A DNA stretch of 64,000 nucleotides from Sphingomonas oligoaromativorans. GTDB lineage: Bacteria; Pseudomonadota; Alphaproteobacteria; Sphingomonadales; Sphingomonadaceae. The notes beneath the pieces are model-generated. The model saw nothing but the letters and a program-made list of their open reading frames with translations, was not told the DNA's origin and made no database searches. Shown here in pieces: positions 26,037 through 34,473 of the stretch; position 1 is the stretch's first letter, and each line of letters begins with the position of its first letter. A program made the translations under genes and the position numbers. The DNA is taken from contig NZ_JAASQK010000005.1 in the NCBI RefSeq assembly GCF_011762195.1, positions 186,001 through 250,000 of the forward strand, in the 5' to 3' direction.

Positions 26037-26134
26037 CCCTTGATCCACATTTCCAGTATCAGCGCGACGAGGCCGAGCGTCGCCACGCCCAGCGCCCACA
26101 GCCCCACGAACCAGCCGAGGCGGCGCCCCCACAT
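26033..26134 (-). CDS. DUF2474-type small membrane protein of the CioAB oxidase
   Basis: A 33-aa single-helix protein: MWGRRLGWFVGLWALG followed by VATLGLVALILEMWIKG. A short Arg-containing N terminus, one hydrophobic span and a C-terminal Trp-Ile-Lys-Gly fit DUF2474, the CydX-like accessory peptide next to cyanide-insensitive oxidase genes. The ATG is one base after the cydB stop, and the stop overlaps the LysE-family start as ATGA. Genes this short are easily missed. A role in oxidase assembly or haem stability is inferred from CydX. Confidence 0.85.
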   Translation of the reverse strand: MWGRRLGWFVGLWALGVATLGLVALILEMWIKG

Positions 26135-26135
26135 A

Positions 26136-27146
26136 TCAATGATATCCCCCTTCGCCCACCTTGCCCCGGAAGACCCAATAGGCCCAGCCGGTATAGCCAA
26201 GGATGATCGGTATGAGGAACATCGCGCCGACCAGCATGAACGCCTGACTGACGCCGGGCGCCGCCGCCTGATAGATCGAGACGCGGCCGGGGATCACATC
26301 CGGGAAGATCGACACCGCCAGCCCCGCCATCGACAGCAGGAACAGCGCGACCGTCAGGAAGAAGGGCGCCCGCTCGCGCCCCTTGGCCAGCGTCCAGAGC
26401 AGCAGCGCCGCCACGATCGCGACCAGCAGCGGCACCTGCGCCGTCGCCAGCACGCTCGGCCATGCGAACCAGCGCTTGTAATATTGCCCCGAGAGGAAAG
26501 GCGTCGCGAGGCTCACCGCCGCGATCGCCAGCACGAGGAGCGGCGCGAGCATCTTCGCCAGCTTGCGGGCATCCTCATGCACCAGCCCCTCGGTCTTCCA
26601 CAGCAGGAAGCAGGCGCCGAGCAGCGCATAGCCGATCAGCAGGCTCACCCCGGTCAGCATCGAGAAAGGCGTCAGCCAGTCCCACCAGCCGCCGGCATAG
26701 GCGCGGCCCTCGACATGGATGCCCTGCAACAGCGCGCCGAGCGTGATGCCCTGCGCCAGCGCCGTCACGGCGGAACCCGAGAAGAAGGCGAAGTCCCACA
26801 CCGGGCGATGCCGCGGGTCGCGCCAGCGGAACTCGAACGCCACGCCCCGGAAGACGAGGCCGAGCAGCATTGCGATGATCGGCGGATAGAGCGCCGGCAG
26901 GATGATCGAATAGGCCAGCGGGAAGGCCGCCAGCAGGCCTCCGCCGCCCATCACCAGCCATGTCTCGTTGCCATCCCATACGGGGGCGACCGCGTTCATC
27001 GCCTGATCGCGCTCCTTGCCGACCTTGAACAGCGGGAAGAGGATGCCGATGCCGAGGTCGAAGCCGTCCATGAACACATAGGCGGCGATGGCGAAGGCGA
27101 TGATGCCGGCCCAGATCAGCGCCAGCGTGGGATCGGGCTCGATCAT
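26136..27146 (-). CDS. cioB: Cyanide-insensitive bd-type ubiquinol oxidase subunit II
   Basis: A 336-aa membrane subunit with about eight or nine helices. It starts MIEPDPTLALIWAGIIAFAIAAYVFMDGFDLGIG, whose FMDGFDLGIG is the CydB signature, and continues WDGNETWLVMGGGGLLAAFP. It pairs with subunit I to reduce O2 to water while oxidising quinol, without proton pumping. The start at 27146 overlaps the subunit I stop (ATGA), so the two are coupled. Longer readings would run into subunit I. Confidence 0.94.
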   Translation of the reverse strand: MIEPDPTLALIWAGIIAFAIAAYVFMDGFDLGIGILFPLFKVGKERDQAMNAVAPVWDGNETWLVMGGGGLLAAFPLAYSIILPALYPPIIAMLLGLVFRGVAFEFRWRDPRHRPVWDFAFFSGSAVTALAQGITLGALLQGIHVEGRAYAGGWWDWLTPFSMLTGVSLLIGYALLGACFLLWKTEGLVHEDARKLAKMLAPLLVLAIAAVSLATPFLSGQYYKRWFAWPSVLATAQVPLLVAIVAALLLWTLAKGRERAPFFLTVALFLLSMAGLAVSIFPDVIPGRVSIYQAAAPGVSQAFMLVGAMFLIPIILGYTGWAYWVFRGKVGEGGYH

Positions 27147-28543
27147 GCGCGGCCTCCTTCGATCGCGGGGGCGGGCGTGATGCCGGCGGCGTGGGTCGGC
27201 TGGTCGGGGTGGTCGGGCTCGCCGGTCGCCGGAGGCTTCGCCATCAGGCGCAGGATGTACCAGATGCCCGCCGAGAAGGCCGCGAGATAGACGATGGCGA
27301 AGGCCGCCAGCGACCAGCCGACGCCCGGCGCCGCGATCGGCGAGACGCTGTCCGCGGTACGCAGGACGTGGAAGATGGTGTAAGGTTGCCGCCCCACCTC
27401 GGTGGTGATCCAGCCCGCCGTGGTGGCGACGAAGCCCGCCGGCCCCATCACCAGCGCGAAGCGGTGCAGCCAGCCCCACTCATAGAGCCCCCTGCGCGCC
27501 CGCGCCGCGAGGCTCGACAGCCCGAGCAGCAGCATCAGCGAGGCAAGGCCCACCATGATGCGGAACGACCAGAAGACGATCGGCACCGGCGGCCATTCGT
27601 CGCGCGGGAAATCGGTCAGGCCCTGAAGCGGAGCATGGGGATCGTGGCGCAGGATCAGGGAGCCCGCGTGCGGAATTTCGATCTTCGCCTTCACCTCGGC
27701 GGACCGGCTGTCGGGCAGGCCGAACAGGATCAGCGGCGCGCCGTCGGGGCTCGGGCGGTAGTCGCCCTCCATCGCCAGCACCTTGGCCGGCTGATGCTCC
27801 AGCGTGTTGAGGCCGTGCTGGTCGCCGACGAGGATCTGCACCGGCGCCACCAGCGCCGCCATCCACATCGCCATCGAGAACATCTTCTTCACCTGCGGCG
27901 TGGCGTGGCCGCGGATCAGGTGCCACGCGCCCACCGCCCCCACCACCAGCGCGGTGGTGAGATAGGAGGCGATCAGCGTGTGGATCAGGCGATAGGGGAA
28001 GCTCGGCGTGAAGATCACCGGCCACCAGCTTCCCGCCGGCACGAACTGATGCGCGGAATTGAGCGTCCAGCCCTGCGGCGTCTGCATCCAGCTATTGGCC
28101 GAGATGATCCAGAAGGCCGAGATGCAGGTGCCCAGCGCCACCGCGCAGGTCGCGACATAATGGAGCCCCGGCCCCACCTTCTTCATCCCGAAGATCATCA
28201 CGCCGAGGAAACCGGCTTCGAGGAAGAAAGCGGTCAGCACCTCATAGGCCATCAGCGGCCCGACGATCGGCCCGGCGCGATCGGAAAAGACCGACCAGTT
28301 GGTGCCGAACTGGTAGGACATGACGATACCGGAGACGACGCCCATCGCGAAGTTGATCGCGAAGATCTTGGTCCAGTAGCGGAAGAGGTCGAGATAGACG
28401 GCCTGCTTCGTCTTCAGCCACAGCCCCTCCAGCACCATCAGATAGCTGGCCAGCCCGATCGTGAAGCTCGGGAAGATGAAGTGAAAGGACAGGGTGAAAG
28501 CGAATTGCGTTCGCGCGAGCAGCAACGCGGCCTGATCGTGCAT
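27143..28543 (-). CDS. cioA: Cyanide-insensitive bd-type ubiquinol oxidase subunit I
   Basis: A 466-aa haem-bearing subunit. LSFHFIFPSF holds His21 (high-spin haem ligand), MAYEVLTAFFLEAGFLG the paired Glu residues of the proton path, PYRLIHTLIASY the second His, and GWITTEVGRQPYTIFHVLRT the quinol-side signature. The Q-loop between helices 6 and 7 is short, as in CioA and not CydA, hence the cyanide-insensitive call. The C terminus is a Pro-rich cytoplasmic tail. It is the first gene of cioA-cioB-DUF2474-lysE and is divergent from phoD. Confidence 0.93.
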   Translation of the reverse strand: MHDQAALLLARTQFAFTLSFHFIFPSFTIGLASYLMVLEGLWLKTKQAVYLDLFRYWTKIFAINFAMGVVSGIVMSYQFGTNWSVFSDRAGPIVGPLMAYEVLTAFFLEAGFLGVMIFGMKKVGPGLHYVATCAVALGTCISAFWIISANSWMQTPQGWTLNSAHQFVPAGSWWPVIFTPSFPYRLIHTLIASYLTTALVVGAVGAWHLIRGHATPQVKKMFSMAMWMAALVAPVQILVGDQHGLNTLEHQPAKVLAMEGDYRPSPDGAPLILFGLPDSRSAEVKAKIEIPHAGSLILRHDPHAPLQGLTDFPRDEWPPVPIVFWSFRIMVGLASLMLLLGLSSLAARARRGLYEWGWLHRFALVMGPAGFVATTAGWITTEVGRQPYTIFHVLRTADSVSPIAAPGVGWSLAAFAIVYLAAFSAGIWYILRLMAKPPATGEPDHPDQPTHAAGITPAPAIEGGRA

Positions 28544-28697
28544 GATGGTATACCCCCGCGCGTATCGATGCGGATTTCAACCTTGCTCATGCCTTAGGCC
28601 AGACCCCGGTTTATTGCACGTCCGAAACGCGATTTTTCCGCGCTTTTCCTTCAAGAAGCGCAACAAATGCGTCACGCGGACGCGTTAGTCGGCGGCC

Positions 28698-30257
28698 ATG
28701 ACTCTCCTGACCCCGTCGCGCCGCGCCGTGATCGGCGGCCTCGTCGCCGCCCCCTTCGTCCTGCCCGCCGGCCTTCGCGCGCAGACGCTGGGATTCGTGG
28801 ATTATCCCTTCACGCTGGGCGTCGCGTCGGGCGACGCGCTGCCCGACGGTTTCGTGATCTGGACCCGCCTCGCGCCGAAGCCTCTCGAGCCGCAGGGCGG
28901 AATGCCGATCCGCCCGGTCGCGGTGGACTGGGAGGTGGCGGAGGATGACGGCTTCAGGACCGTCGTCGCCAGAGGCAGCGAGACGGCGCATCCCGAACTC
29001 GCCCACTCGGTCCATGTCGAGGTGTCGGGGCTGAAGCCCGGCCGGCCTTACTGGTATCGCTTCAAATGCGCGGGCGAGAAGAGCCTCACCGGCATGGCCC
29101 GCACCCTCCCCGCGATCGGGGCCATCGTCGACAAGGTGCGCTTCGCCGCCGTCGGCTGCCAGCATTTCGAGGCAGGCTGGTACACCGCCTATCGCCATGT
29201 CGCCGAGGAGGAACTCGATTTCGTGTTCCATTACGGCGATTATATCTACGAATATCATCCCGGAACGGTGACGAACGAGCGGCACCAGCCGATCGATCCG
29301 GTCCGCCTCTATGTCGGCGGCGAGCCCTATACGCTCGGCGACTATCGCATCCGCTACGCACAGGAGACGCTGGACACCGACCTGATGGCCGCCCGCGCCG
29401 CGCACCCGTGGTTCTGCACCTATGACGACCATGAGGTGGACAACAACTGGGTGTCCGACCGCGATCAGGACGGCACCGATCCGGCGCTCTTCCTGCTCCG
29501 CCGCCGTCAGGCGTTGCAGGCATGGTATGAGCATATGCCGGTGCGCCGCGCCTCTTTCCCCCAGGCGGACGGCGCGGTCGAGTTCCGCCGCCGCGCCGAT
29601 TATGGCGACCTGCTGCGCGGGCATTTCCTCAACACCCGCCTCTATCGCACCGACCAGCCCTGCGGCGACGACTACAAGCCCGCCTGCGCCGGCGTCAGCG
29701 CGGCCGACGCCCAGATCCTGGGCGCCCAGCAGGAACATTGGCTCGGCGAAGGCCTCGCCTCCGGCCACCAGCGCTGGCAGCTCATCGCGCAGCAGGTGAT
29801 GATCTGCCCGCTCGACCGGCGCGAGCATGACGAGCCGCAGCCCGTCTACAACATGGATAGCTGGGCCGGTTACCAAGGCCCCCGCACCCGCCTGTTCGAC
29901 CAGTTCGCGGCCCATAAAGGCGGCAACATCGTCGTCGTCACCGGCGACGAGCACCAGAATTTCGCGAACGACCTCATCCATCACGACAAGGTGGTGGCAA
30001 GCGAGTTCGTCTCGACCTCGATCAGCTCGGGCGGCGACGGCCATGAGACGCGTCCCGGCAACGAGGCATGGATGCGCCGCAACCCCTGCCTCAAATGGAC
30101 GGGCGATCGCCGCGGCTATGCGCTGAGCGAGGTGACGCGCGAGGCGTGGACCTGCCATTTCCGGGCGGTCGACGCGGTGAGCGTCAAGGGCGCGCCGATC
30201 CGCACGGCCTCGCGCTGGGCGGTGCAGGCGGGCAAGGCGGGGCTGGTGCAGGGATAG
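28698..30257 (+). CDS. phoD: Alkaline phosphatase/phosphodiesterase PhoD, Tat-exported
   Basis: A 519-aa periplasmic metallophosphoesterase. The N terminus PSRRAVIGGLVAAPFVLP is a Tat signal. A fibronectin-like N domain (VASGDALPDGFVIWTRLAP) precedes the catalytic core: AAVGCQHFEAGW, HYGDYIYEY, YDDHEVDNNW, AQQVM and VTGDEHQNF hold the Fe/Ca ligands of PhoD enzymes. It releases phosphate from monoesters and diesters. No PHO box is recognisable upstream. It is divergent from the oxidase operon. Confidence 0.93.
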   Translation: MTLLTPSRRAVIGGLVAAPFVLPAGLRAQTLGFVDYPFTLGVASGDALPDGFVIWTRLAPKPLEPQGGMPIRPVAVDWEVAEDDGFRTVVARGSETAHPELAHSVHVEVSGLKPGRPYWYRFKCAGEKSLTGMARTLPAIGAIVDKVRFAAVGCQHFEAGWYTAYRHVAEEELDFVFHYGDYIYEYHPGTVTNERHQPIDPVRLYVGGEPYTLGDYRIRYAQETLDTDLMAARAAHPWFCTYDDHEVDNNWVSDRDQDGTDPALFLLRRRQALQAWYEHMPVRRASFPQADGAVEFRRRADYGDLLRGHFLNTRLYRTDQPCGDDYKPACAGVSAADAQILGAQQEHWLGEGLASGHQRWQLIAQQVMICPLDRREHDEPQPVYNMDSWAGYQGPRTRLFDQFAAHKGGNIVVVTGDEHQNFANDLIHHDKVVASEFVSTSISSGGDGHETRPGNEAWMRRNPCLKWTGDRRGYALSEVTREAWTCHFRAVDAVSVKGAPIRTASRWAVQAGKAGLVQG

Positions 30258-30264
30258 CGCATTT

Positions 30265-30353
30265 CGTCACCCTGAACTTGGTTCAGGGTCCATTCGCGCA
30301 GCGCTTCCCATTCGTCGGAGCGCGAATGGATCCTGACCTTCGTCAGGATGACG
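30265..30353. repeat. Three-arm intergenic repeat, copy 1
   Basis: Outer arms CGTCA/TGACG (30265-30269, 30349-30353), left hairpin CCCTGAAC-ttg-GTTCAGGG, central stem CCATTCGCGC/GCGCGAATGG, and right hairpin ATCCTGAC-cttc-GTCAGGAT. The same plan occurs at 35185 and 49434 with different arm sequences. It lies between phoD and telA. Confidence 0.85.
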
Positions 30354-30441
30354 CTGAAGATGCGATCGCAACCGTATCACTTGAATAAAACAGCGTCGCC
30401 GTCCTATCTTCCTGTCTGAACAGAGAGGGCAGGATCACCGG

Positions 30442-31644
30442 ATGGCGACGACGACGCAGACTGCGACCGACACTCCGATCGAGTTGACGCCGCCCACGCC
30501 CGTGGCGGCCATCTCGCCCGAGCGCGCCGCCGGGCTCGTGCCGCTCGACGACGGCCAGAAGAGCAAACTCGACGAGCGCGTGGACGGCTTCATCGCCGAA
30601 CTGGTCGCCGCCGACAGCAACTCGCCCGAGTTCGGCAAGAAGGTCGACCAGATCACCAACATGGGCCGGCGCGAGATCGCCGAGGCCGCCGGCCACTCCA
30701 ACCGCTTCCTCGATCGCCCGACCAAGGCGATGGACAAGGACAGCAATGTCGGCACCGATCTCGCCGCGCTCCGCCGCACGATCGAGGATCTCGACCCCGC
30801 CAAACGGGGCAACCTGCTGGCGCCCAAGAAGCTGTTCGGCGTCCTCCCCTTCGGCAGCAAGCTGCGCGACTATTTCGACGGCTATAAATCCGCCCAGAGC
30901 CATATCTCGACGATCCTCGCCCGCCTCGCCGGCGGCAAGGATGAGCTTCTGAAGGACAATGCGGCGATCGATGTCGAGCGGCAGGGGCTGTGGGCCTCGA
31001 TGGGCCGGCTGGAGCAGATGATCCATGTCGCCAAGGCGCTCGACGCCGGGCTGGAGCAGAAGGCGCTCGATCTCGACGCGACCGATCCGGCCAAGGCCAA
31101 GGCGATCCGCGAGAGCGCGCTCTTCTACGTCCGCCAGCGCACGCAGGATCTGCTGACCCAGATGGCGGTGACGGTGCAGGGCTATCTGGCGCTCGATCTG
31201 GTCAAGAAGAACAATGTCGAGCTGGTGAAGGGCGTCGATCGCGCGTCCACCACCACCGTCTCGGCGCTGCGCACGGCGGTGACGGTGGCGCAGGCGCTCA
31301 CCAACCAGAAGCTGGTGCTCGACCAGATCACCGCGCTCAACACCACGACCGCGAACATGATCGATTCGACCGGCGAGCTACTGCGCACGCAGACCGGCGT
31401 GATCCACCAGCAGGCGGCCGCCTCGACCATCCCGATCGATACGCTGAAGCGCGCCTTCCAGAACATCTATCAGACGATGGACGCGATCGACACGTTCAAG
31501 CTTCAGGCGCTCGACAATATGAAGACCACGGTCAACGTGCTGACCGACGAGGTCGAGAAGTCGCGCGGCTATATCGCTCGGGCCGAGGGCGCCGCGCAGG
31601 CGCAGGCCTCCGCGTCGCGAGAGGAGCCGTTTCGGATCGAATGA
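30442..31644 (+). CDS. TelA-family protein (toxic anion resistance family)
   Basis: A 400-aa soluble, mostly helical protein. A charged core (VGTDLAALRRTIEDLDP, LPFGSKLRDYFDGYKSAQ, IHVAKALDAGLEQKA, TVQGYLALDLVKKNNVELVKG) matches the TelA family (PF05816) in order and length. Family members were linked to tellurite resistance, but the molecular role is unclear; membrane-stress functions have been suggested. The stop overlaps the following membrane-protein gene (ATGA), so the two likely act together. Confidence 0.88.
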   Translation: MATTTQTATDTPIELTPPTPVAAISPERAAGLVPLDDGQKSKLDERVDGFIAELVAADSNSPEFGKKVDQITNMGRREIAEAAGHSNRFLDRPTKAMDKDSNVGTDLAALRRTIEDLDPAKRGNLLAPKKLFGVLPFGSKLRDYFDGYKSAQSHISTILARLAGGKDELLKDNAAIDVERQGLWASMGRLEQMIHVAKALDAGLEQKALDLDATDPAKAKAIRESALFYVRQRTQDLLTQMAVTVQGYLALDLVKKNNVELVKGVDRASTTTVSALRTAVTVAQALTNQKLVLDQITALNTTTANMIDSTGELLRTQTGVIHQQAAASTIPIDTLKRAFQNIYQTMDAIDTFKLQALDNMKTTVNVLTDEVEKSRGYIARAEGAAQAQASASREEPFRIE

Positions 31645-32363
31645 TGCCCACCTCCGACGACATCATCGAACACGCGGCCGACTTCCTCCGCCGCATCTCG
31701 CCCGAGGGACGCGCCGCGGCCCGGCGGCGGCGCGAGCGGCGGCAGGCGGCGTTCCGGCGCATCGCCAGGCGGCTGGTGCTGGCCTCCGTGGTCATTCTCG
31801 GCGCGGCGCTGGCGACGGGGATCATCATCGGCCCGATCGGGATCAACGGGCTGCTCGCGGTCATCCTCGCGATGGTGCTGGCGTGGGCCGCGATCCTGAT
31901 GTGGTCGCGCTCGCCCGAGCCCACCCCCGAGCGCCTCGCCACCAGCGACCTCGCCCAGCTCCCCGCGCAGACGGAGGACTGGCTGGAGAAGCAGCGCCCC
32001 GCCCTCCCCGCGCCCGCGCAGCGCCAGTTGGACGCGCTTGCGCTCAGCCTGGAGGCGATCGGGCCGCAACTCGCGGCGCTCGACCCGCGCCAGCCCGAGG
32101 CGATCGAGGCGCGCCGGCTGATCGGCGACGAGCTGCCCGAGCTGGTGCGCGGCTATCAGCGCGTGCCGCCGTCGCTCCGCCGCCAGCCGATGAACGGCGG
32201 CCCCTCCCCCGACAAGCAGCTCGCCGAAGGGCTCGGCACGATCGGCGAGGAGATCGCCCGCATGAACGCGCGGCTCGCGGACGGCGATCTGAAAGCGCTC
32301 GCCACGCAGAACCGTTTCCTCGAAATCAAGTATAAGGGCGACGGGGAGATGGGCGAGGGCTGA
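31641..32363 (+). CDS. Uncharacterised membrane protein coupled to TelA
   Basis: A 240-aa protein of unknown function. An N-terminal basic stretch (residues 17-45, many Arg) precedes two hydrophobic helices (about 46-90, VLASVVILGAALATG and GLLAVILAMVLAWAAILMW), then a long soluble Ala/Pro/Glu-rich helical domain reaching GDGEMGEG. The layout recalls XpaC-type partners of TelA, but I cannot assign it by sequence. The start overlaps the telA stop; ATG codons at 31641 and 31644 are both possible. Confidence 0.75.
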   Translation: MMPTSDDIIEHAADFLRRISPEGRAAARRRRERRQAAFRRIARRLVLASVVILGAALATGIIIGPIGINGLLAVILAMVLAWAAILMWSRSPEPTPERLATSDLAQLPAQTEDWLEKQRPALPAPAQRQLDALALSLEAIGPQLAALDPRQPEAIEARRLIGDELPELVRGYQRVPPSLRRQPMNGGPSPDKQLAEGLGTIGEEIARMNARLADGDLKALATQNRFLEIKYKGDGEMGEG

Positions 32364-32369
32364 GCCCTC
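32355..32369. terminator. Short palindrome at the end of the telA unit
   Basis: GAGGGCT-g-AGCCCTC overlaps the stop codon of the membrane-protein gene, four bases before the convergent EI24 gene. A weak bidirectional terminator is possible. Confidence 0.35.
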
Positions 32370-32372
32370 CCC

Positions 32373-33086
32373 TCAGGCGGCGGGCGGCGCCTCGGGGCGC
32401 CGGCTGAGCTGGAGCAGATGCGTCGCCATCGCCGCGCCCAGCACCGGCGCCAGCAGGTTCACCACCGGCAGCACGAACACGCCCGTCGTGATCGCCCCCA
32501 TCAACGCCCGCTCGCCGCGCGTCTCCCGGAGCCAGGCACGCCGCCCCGCCCGGTCAAGATGCCGCGCCGCCACCATCTCGCCGAGGTCGCGCCCGAAAGC
32601 GACGCCGTTCACCGCGACGAACAGCAGCACCGTCCCCACGCCCGTCACCAGCAGCAGGATGTAGAAGGGCAGCGCGATCAGATTGTAGAGGATCACGCGC
32701 AGCGACGATCGCAATCCCAGCAGCGCCCCGCCCGCCCAGCCGAGCGGCCGTGCCGAGGCCAGCGCCGCCGGATAATGCCGCGCCTCCACCGCCGCGACGA
32801 TGCGGTCCATATAGGCCGAGATCACCCCGATCGCGATCGCGGGAAACAGGAACCACAGCCCGATCGCGGTCAGCAGGAAAGCCCCGAACCCGCTCGCCGA
32901 CGGCCCCAGCGGGCAGCTATCGTCCGACCAGAGCGAACAGGGGTCCGCGCCGTCCAGCGCGAAGCCCAGCGCAACGCCGATGCCGGCGAAGATCAACAAG
33001 GTCATCAGCAGCGATCGGCCGAGGATGGCCAGCACCCGGCGGTCGCCGAGATCGCCGATCGCCAGCAGGAAAGCGCGCATCACCAT
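32373..33086 (-). CDS. EI24-domain (CysZ-like) membrane protein
   Basis: A 237-aa protein with about six hydrophobic segments. The pattern RAFLLAIGDLGDRRVLAILGRSLLMTL, then YPAALASARPLGW and AFGRDLGEMVAARHL fits the EI24/CysZ domain family. CysZ proteins transport sulfate, but this branch in alphaproteobacteria is uncharacterised, so transport of sulfate is not claimed. The start at 33086 follows AGGAGG; the ATG at 33080 is also possible. Confidence 0.8.
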   Translation of the reverse strand: MVMRAFLLAIGDLGDRRVLAILGRSLLMTLLIFAGIGVALGFALDGADPCSLWSDDSCPLGPSASGFGAFLLTAIGLWFLFPAIAIGVISAYMDRIVAAVEARHYPAALASARPLGWAGGALLGLRSSLRVILYNLIALPFYILLLVTGVGTVLLFVAVNGVAFGRDLGEMVAARHLDRAGRRAWLRETRGERALMGAITTGVFVLPVVNLLAPVLGAAMATHLLQLSRRPEAPPAA

Positions 33087-33183
33087 GACGCCTCCTACGG
33101 ACGGAAGCGCCGGCTGGTTCCCCGCCTTCCGAATCCGGGCGGCTTCCGAAGCGATTGCAGCGATGGTGAGGGGAAGAAGCCGC

Positions 33184-33257
33184 TGGATGCCCCGTGAGGA
33201 TTCGAACCTCAATTGACGGAGTCAGAGTCCGTAGTCTTACCTTTAGACGACGGGGCA
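33184..33257 (-). tRNA. tRNA-Gln (anticodon CTG), CCA encoded
   Basis: The minus strand folds as a complete cloverleaf: acceptor TGCCCCG/CGGGGCA, D arm GTCT/AGAC with AAAGGTA loop, anticodon stem ACGGA/TCCGT with loop CTCTGAC (anticodon CTG), a four-base variable loop, T arm TGAGG-TTCGAAT-CCTCA, discriminator T and an encoded CCA at 33184-33186. Confidence 0.95.
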
Positions 33258-33410
33258 CCGACGGCAGGCGCGCCATCTAGAATCACCATCCCGGCCTGTC
33301 AACGGCCCTTTTCCGTGTCCACCTTGCGGGGAGGACAAAGCGACTATACCTTCCTTCTCAAGCAACGGCGGGATGGTCCGCCGAGACGTTGAACTTGAAG
33401 GATGCGGCCG

Positions 33411-34460
33411 ATGGCGCAAGAAGCCGCCACCGTCAGGCCGCGAGCCGGGGGAGCACCCGGCACGCAGGGCCGAAAGCCCCCGCCACGGCGGGATATCGAG
33501 CGGCGCACCTATGCCGCGCTCGATCTGGGCACGAACAATTGCAGGCTGCTGATCGCAAGGCCCTCGCCCGAGGGGTTCGTGATTATCGATGCCTTTTCCC
33601 GAATCGTCCGTCTGGGCGAAGGGCTCGCGACGAGCGGACGGCTGTCCGATGCGGCGATCGAACGCGCCATCGCGGCGCTGACGATCTGCGCGGAGAAGCT
33701 GAAGCGTCGCCACGTCACGCTCGTCCGCTCGGTGGCGACCGAGGCCTGCCGCCAGGCGGCCAACGGGCGCGACTTCGTGCAGCGCGTCCATGCCGAGACG
33801 GGCATCCGGCTGGATGTCATCAACCCCGGCGAGGAGGCACGGCTCGCCGTGCTCGGCTGCCAGGCGCTGCTGCCGCAGGGCGAAGGGCCGGCGCTGATCT
33901 TCGATATCGGCGGAGGATCGACCGAGCTGGTGCTGGTCGAGACGACACCCGAAGGATGCCGCATCCTCGACTGGTTCTCGGCGCCATGGGGGGTCGTGTC
34001 GCTGACCGAAGCCGAGGGTGGCCGGCGCTCCGACGATTCGGCGCAGGCGCTCGCCGCCTATCAGCGGATGAAGGCCCGTGTCTCCGGTGCCTTCGCGGAT
34101 TTCGCCGCCACGCTGCCCAAGCCCGAGGCGCCGCCGCGCCTGCTCGGCACGTCCGGCACGGTGACGACCCTCGCCAGCCTGCATCTGGGGCTCCCCGCCT
34201 ATGACCGCCGGGCGGTCGACGGGCTGGTCGTGCCGGTCGATGCGATGCGGGACATCGGCACGCGGCTGTCGCACATGACGGTGGCCGAACGGTCGCGCGT
34301 GCCGTGCATCGGCAACGAGCGCGCCGATCTCGTCGTGGCGGGCTGCGCGATCCTCGAGGCGATCATGGACATCTGGCCGGCCGCGCGCCTCGGCGTCGCC
34401 GATCGCGGCATCCGGGAGGGCATCCTGCGGTCCCTGATCGCGCGCGACCTGCGGGCGTGA
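33411..34460 (+). CDS. Ppx/GppA family phosphatase
   Basis: A 349-aa exopolyphosphatase/pppGpp phosphatase family protein of the actin-like ATPase fold. After a basic N-terminal tail of about 30 residues come YAALDLGTNNCRLLIA (phosphate-1 loop), RSVATEACRQAANG, and FDIGGGSTEL (phosphate-2 loop). The single-domain length indicates the short alphaproteobacterial type. It either degrades polyphosphate or converts pppGpp to ppGpp; sequence alone does not decide. The start at 33411 is eight bases after GAAGGA. It is followed by rlmE 13 bases later, a common pairing in alphaproteobacteria. Confidence 0.9.
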   Translation: MAQEAATVRPRAGGAPGTQGRKPPPRRDIERRTYAALDLGTNNCRLLIARPSPEGFVIIDAFSRIVRLGEGLATSGRLSDAAIERAIAALTICAEKLKRRHVTLVRSVATEACRQAANGRDFVQRVHAETGIRLDVINPGEEARLAVLGCQALLPQGEGPALIFDIGGGSTELVLVETTPEGCRILDWFSAPWGVVSLTEAEGGRRSDDSAQALAAYQRMKARVSGAFADFAATLPKPEAPPRLLGTSGTVTTLASLHLGLPAYDRRAVDGLVVPVDAMRDIGTRLSHMTVAERSRVPCIGNERADLVVAGCAILEAIMDIWPAARLGVADRGIREGILRSLIARDLRA

Positions 34461-34473
34461 TAGGGCGCGCGCC

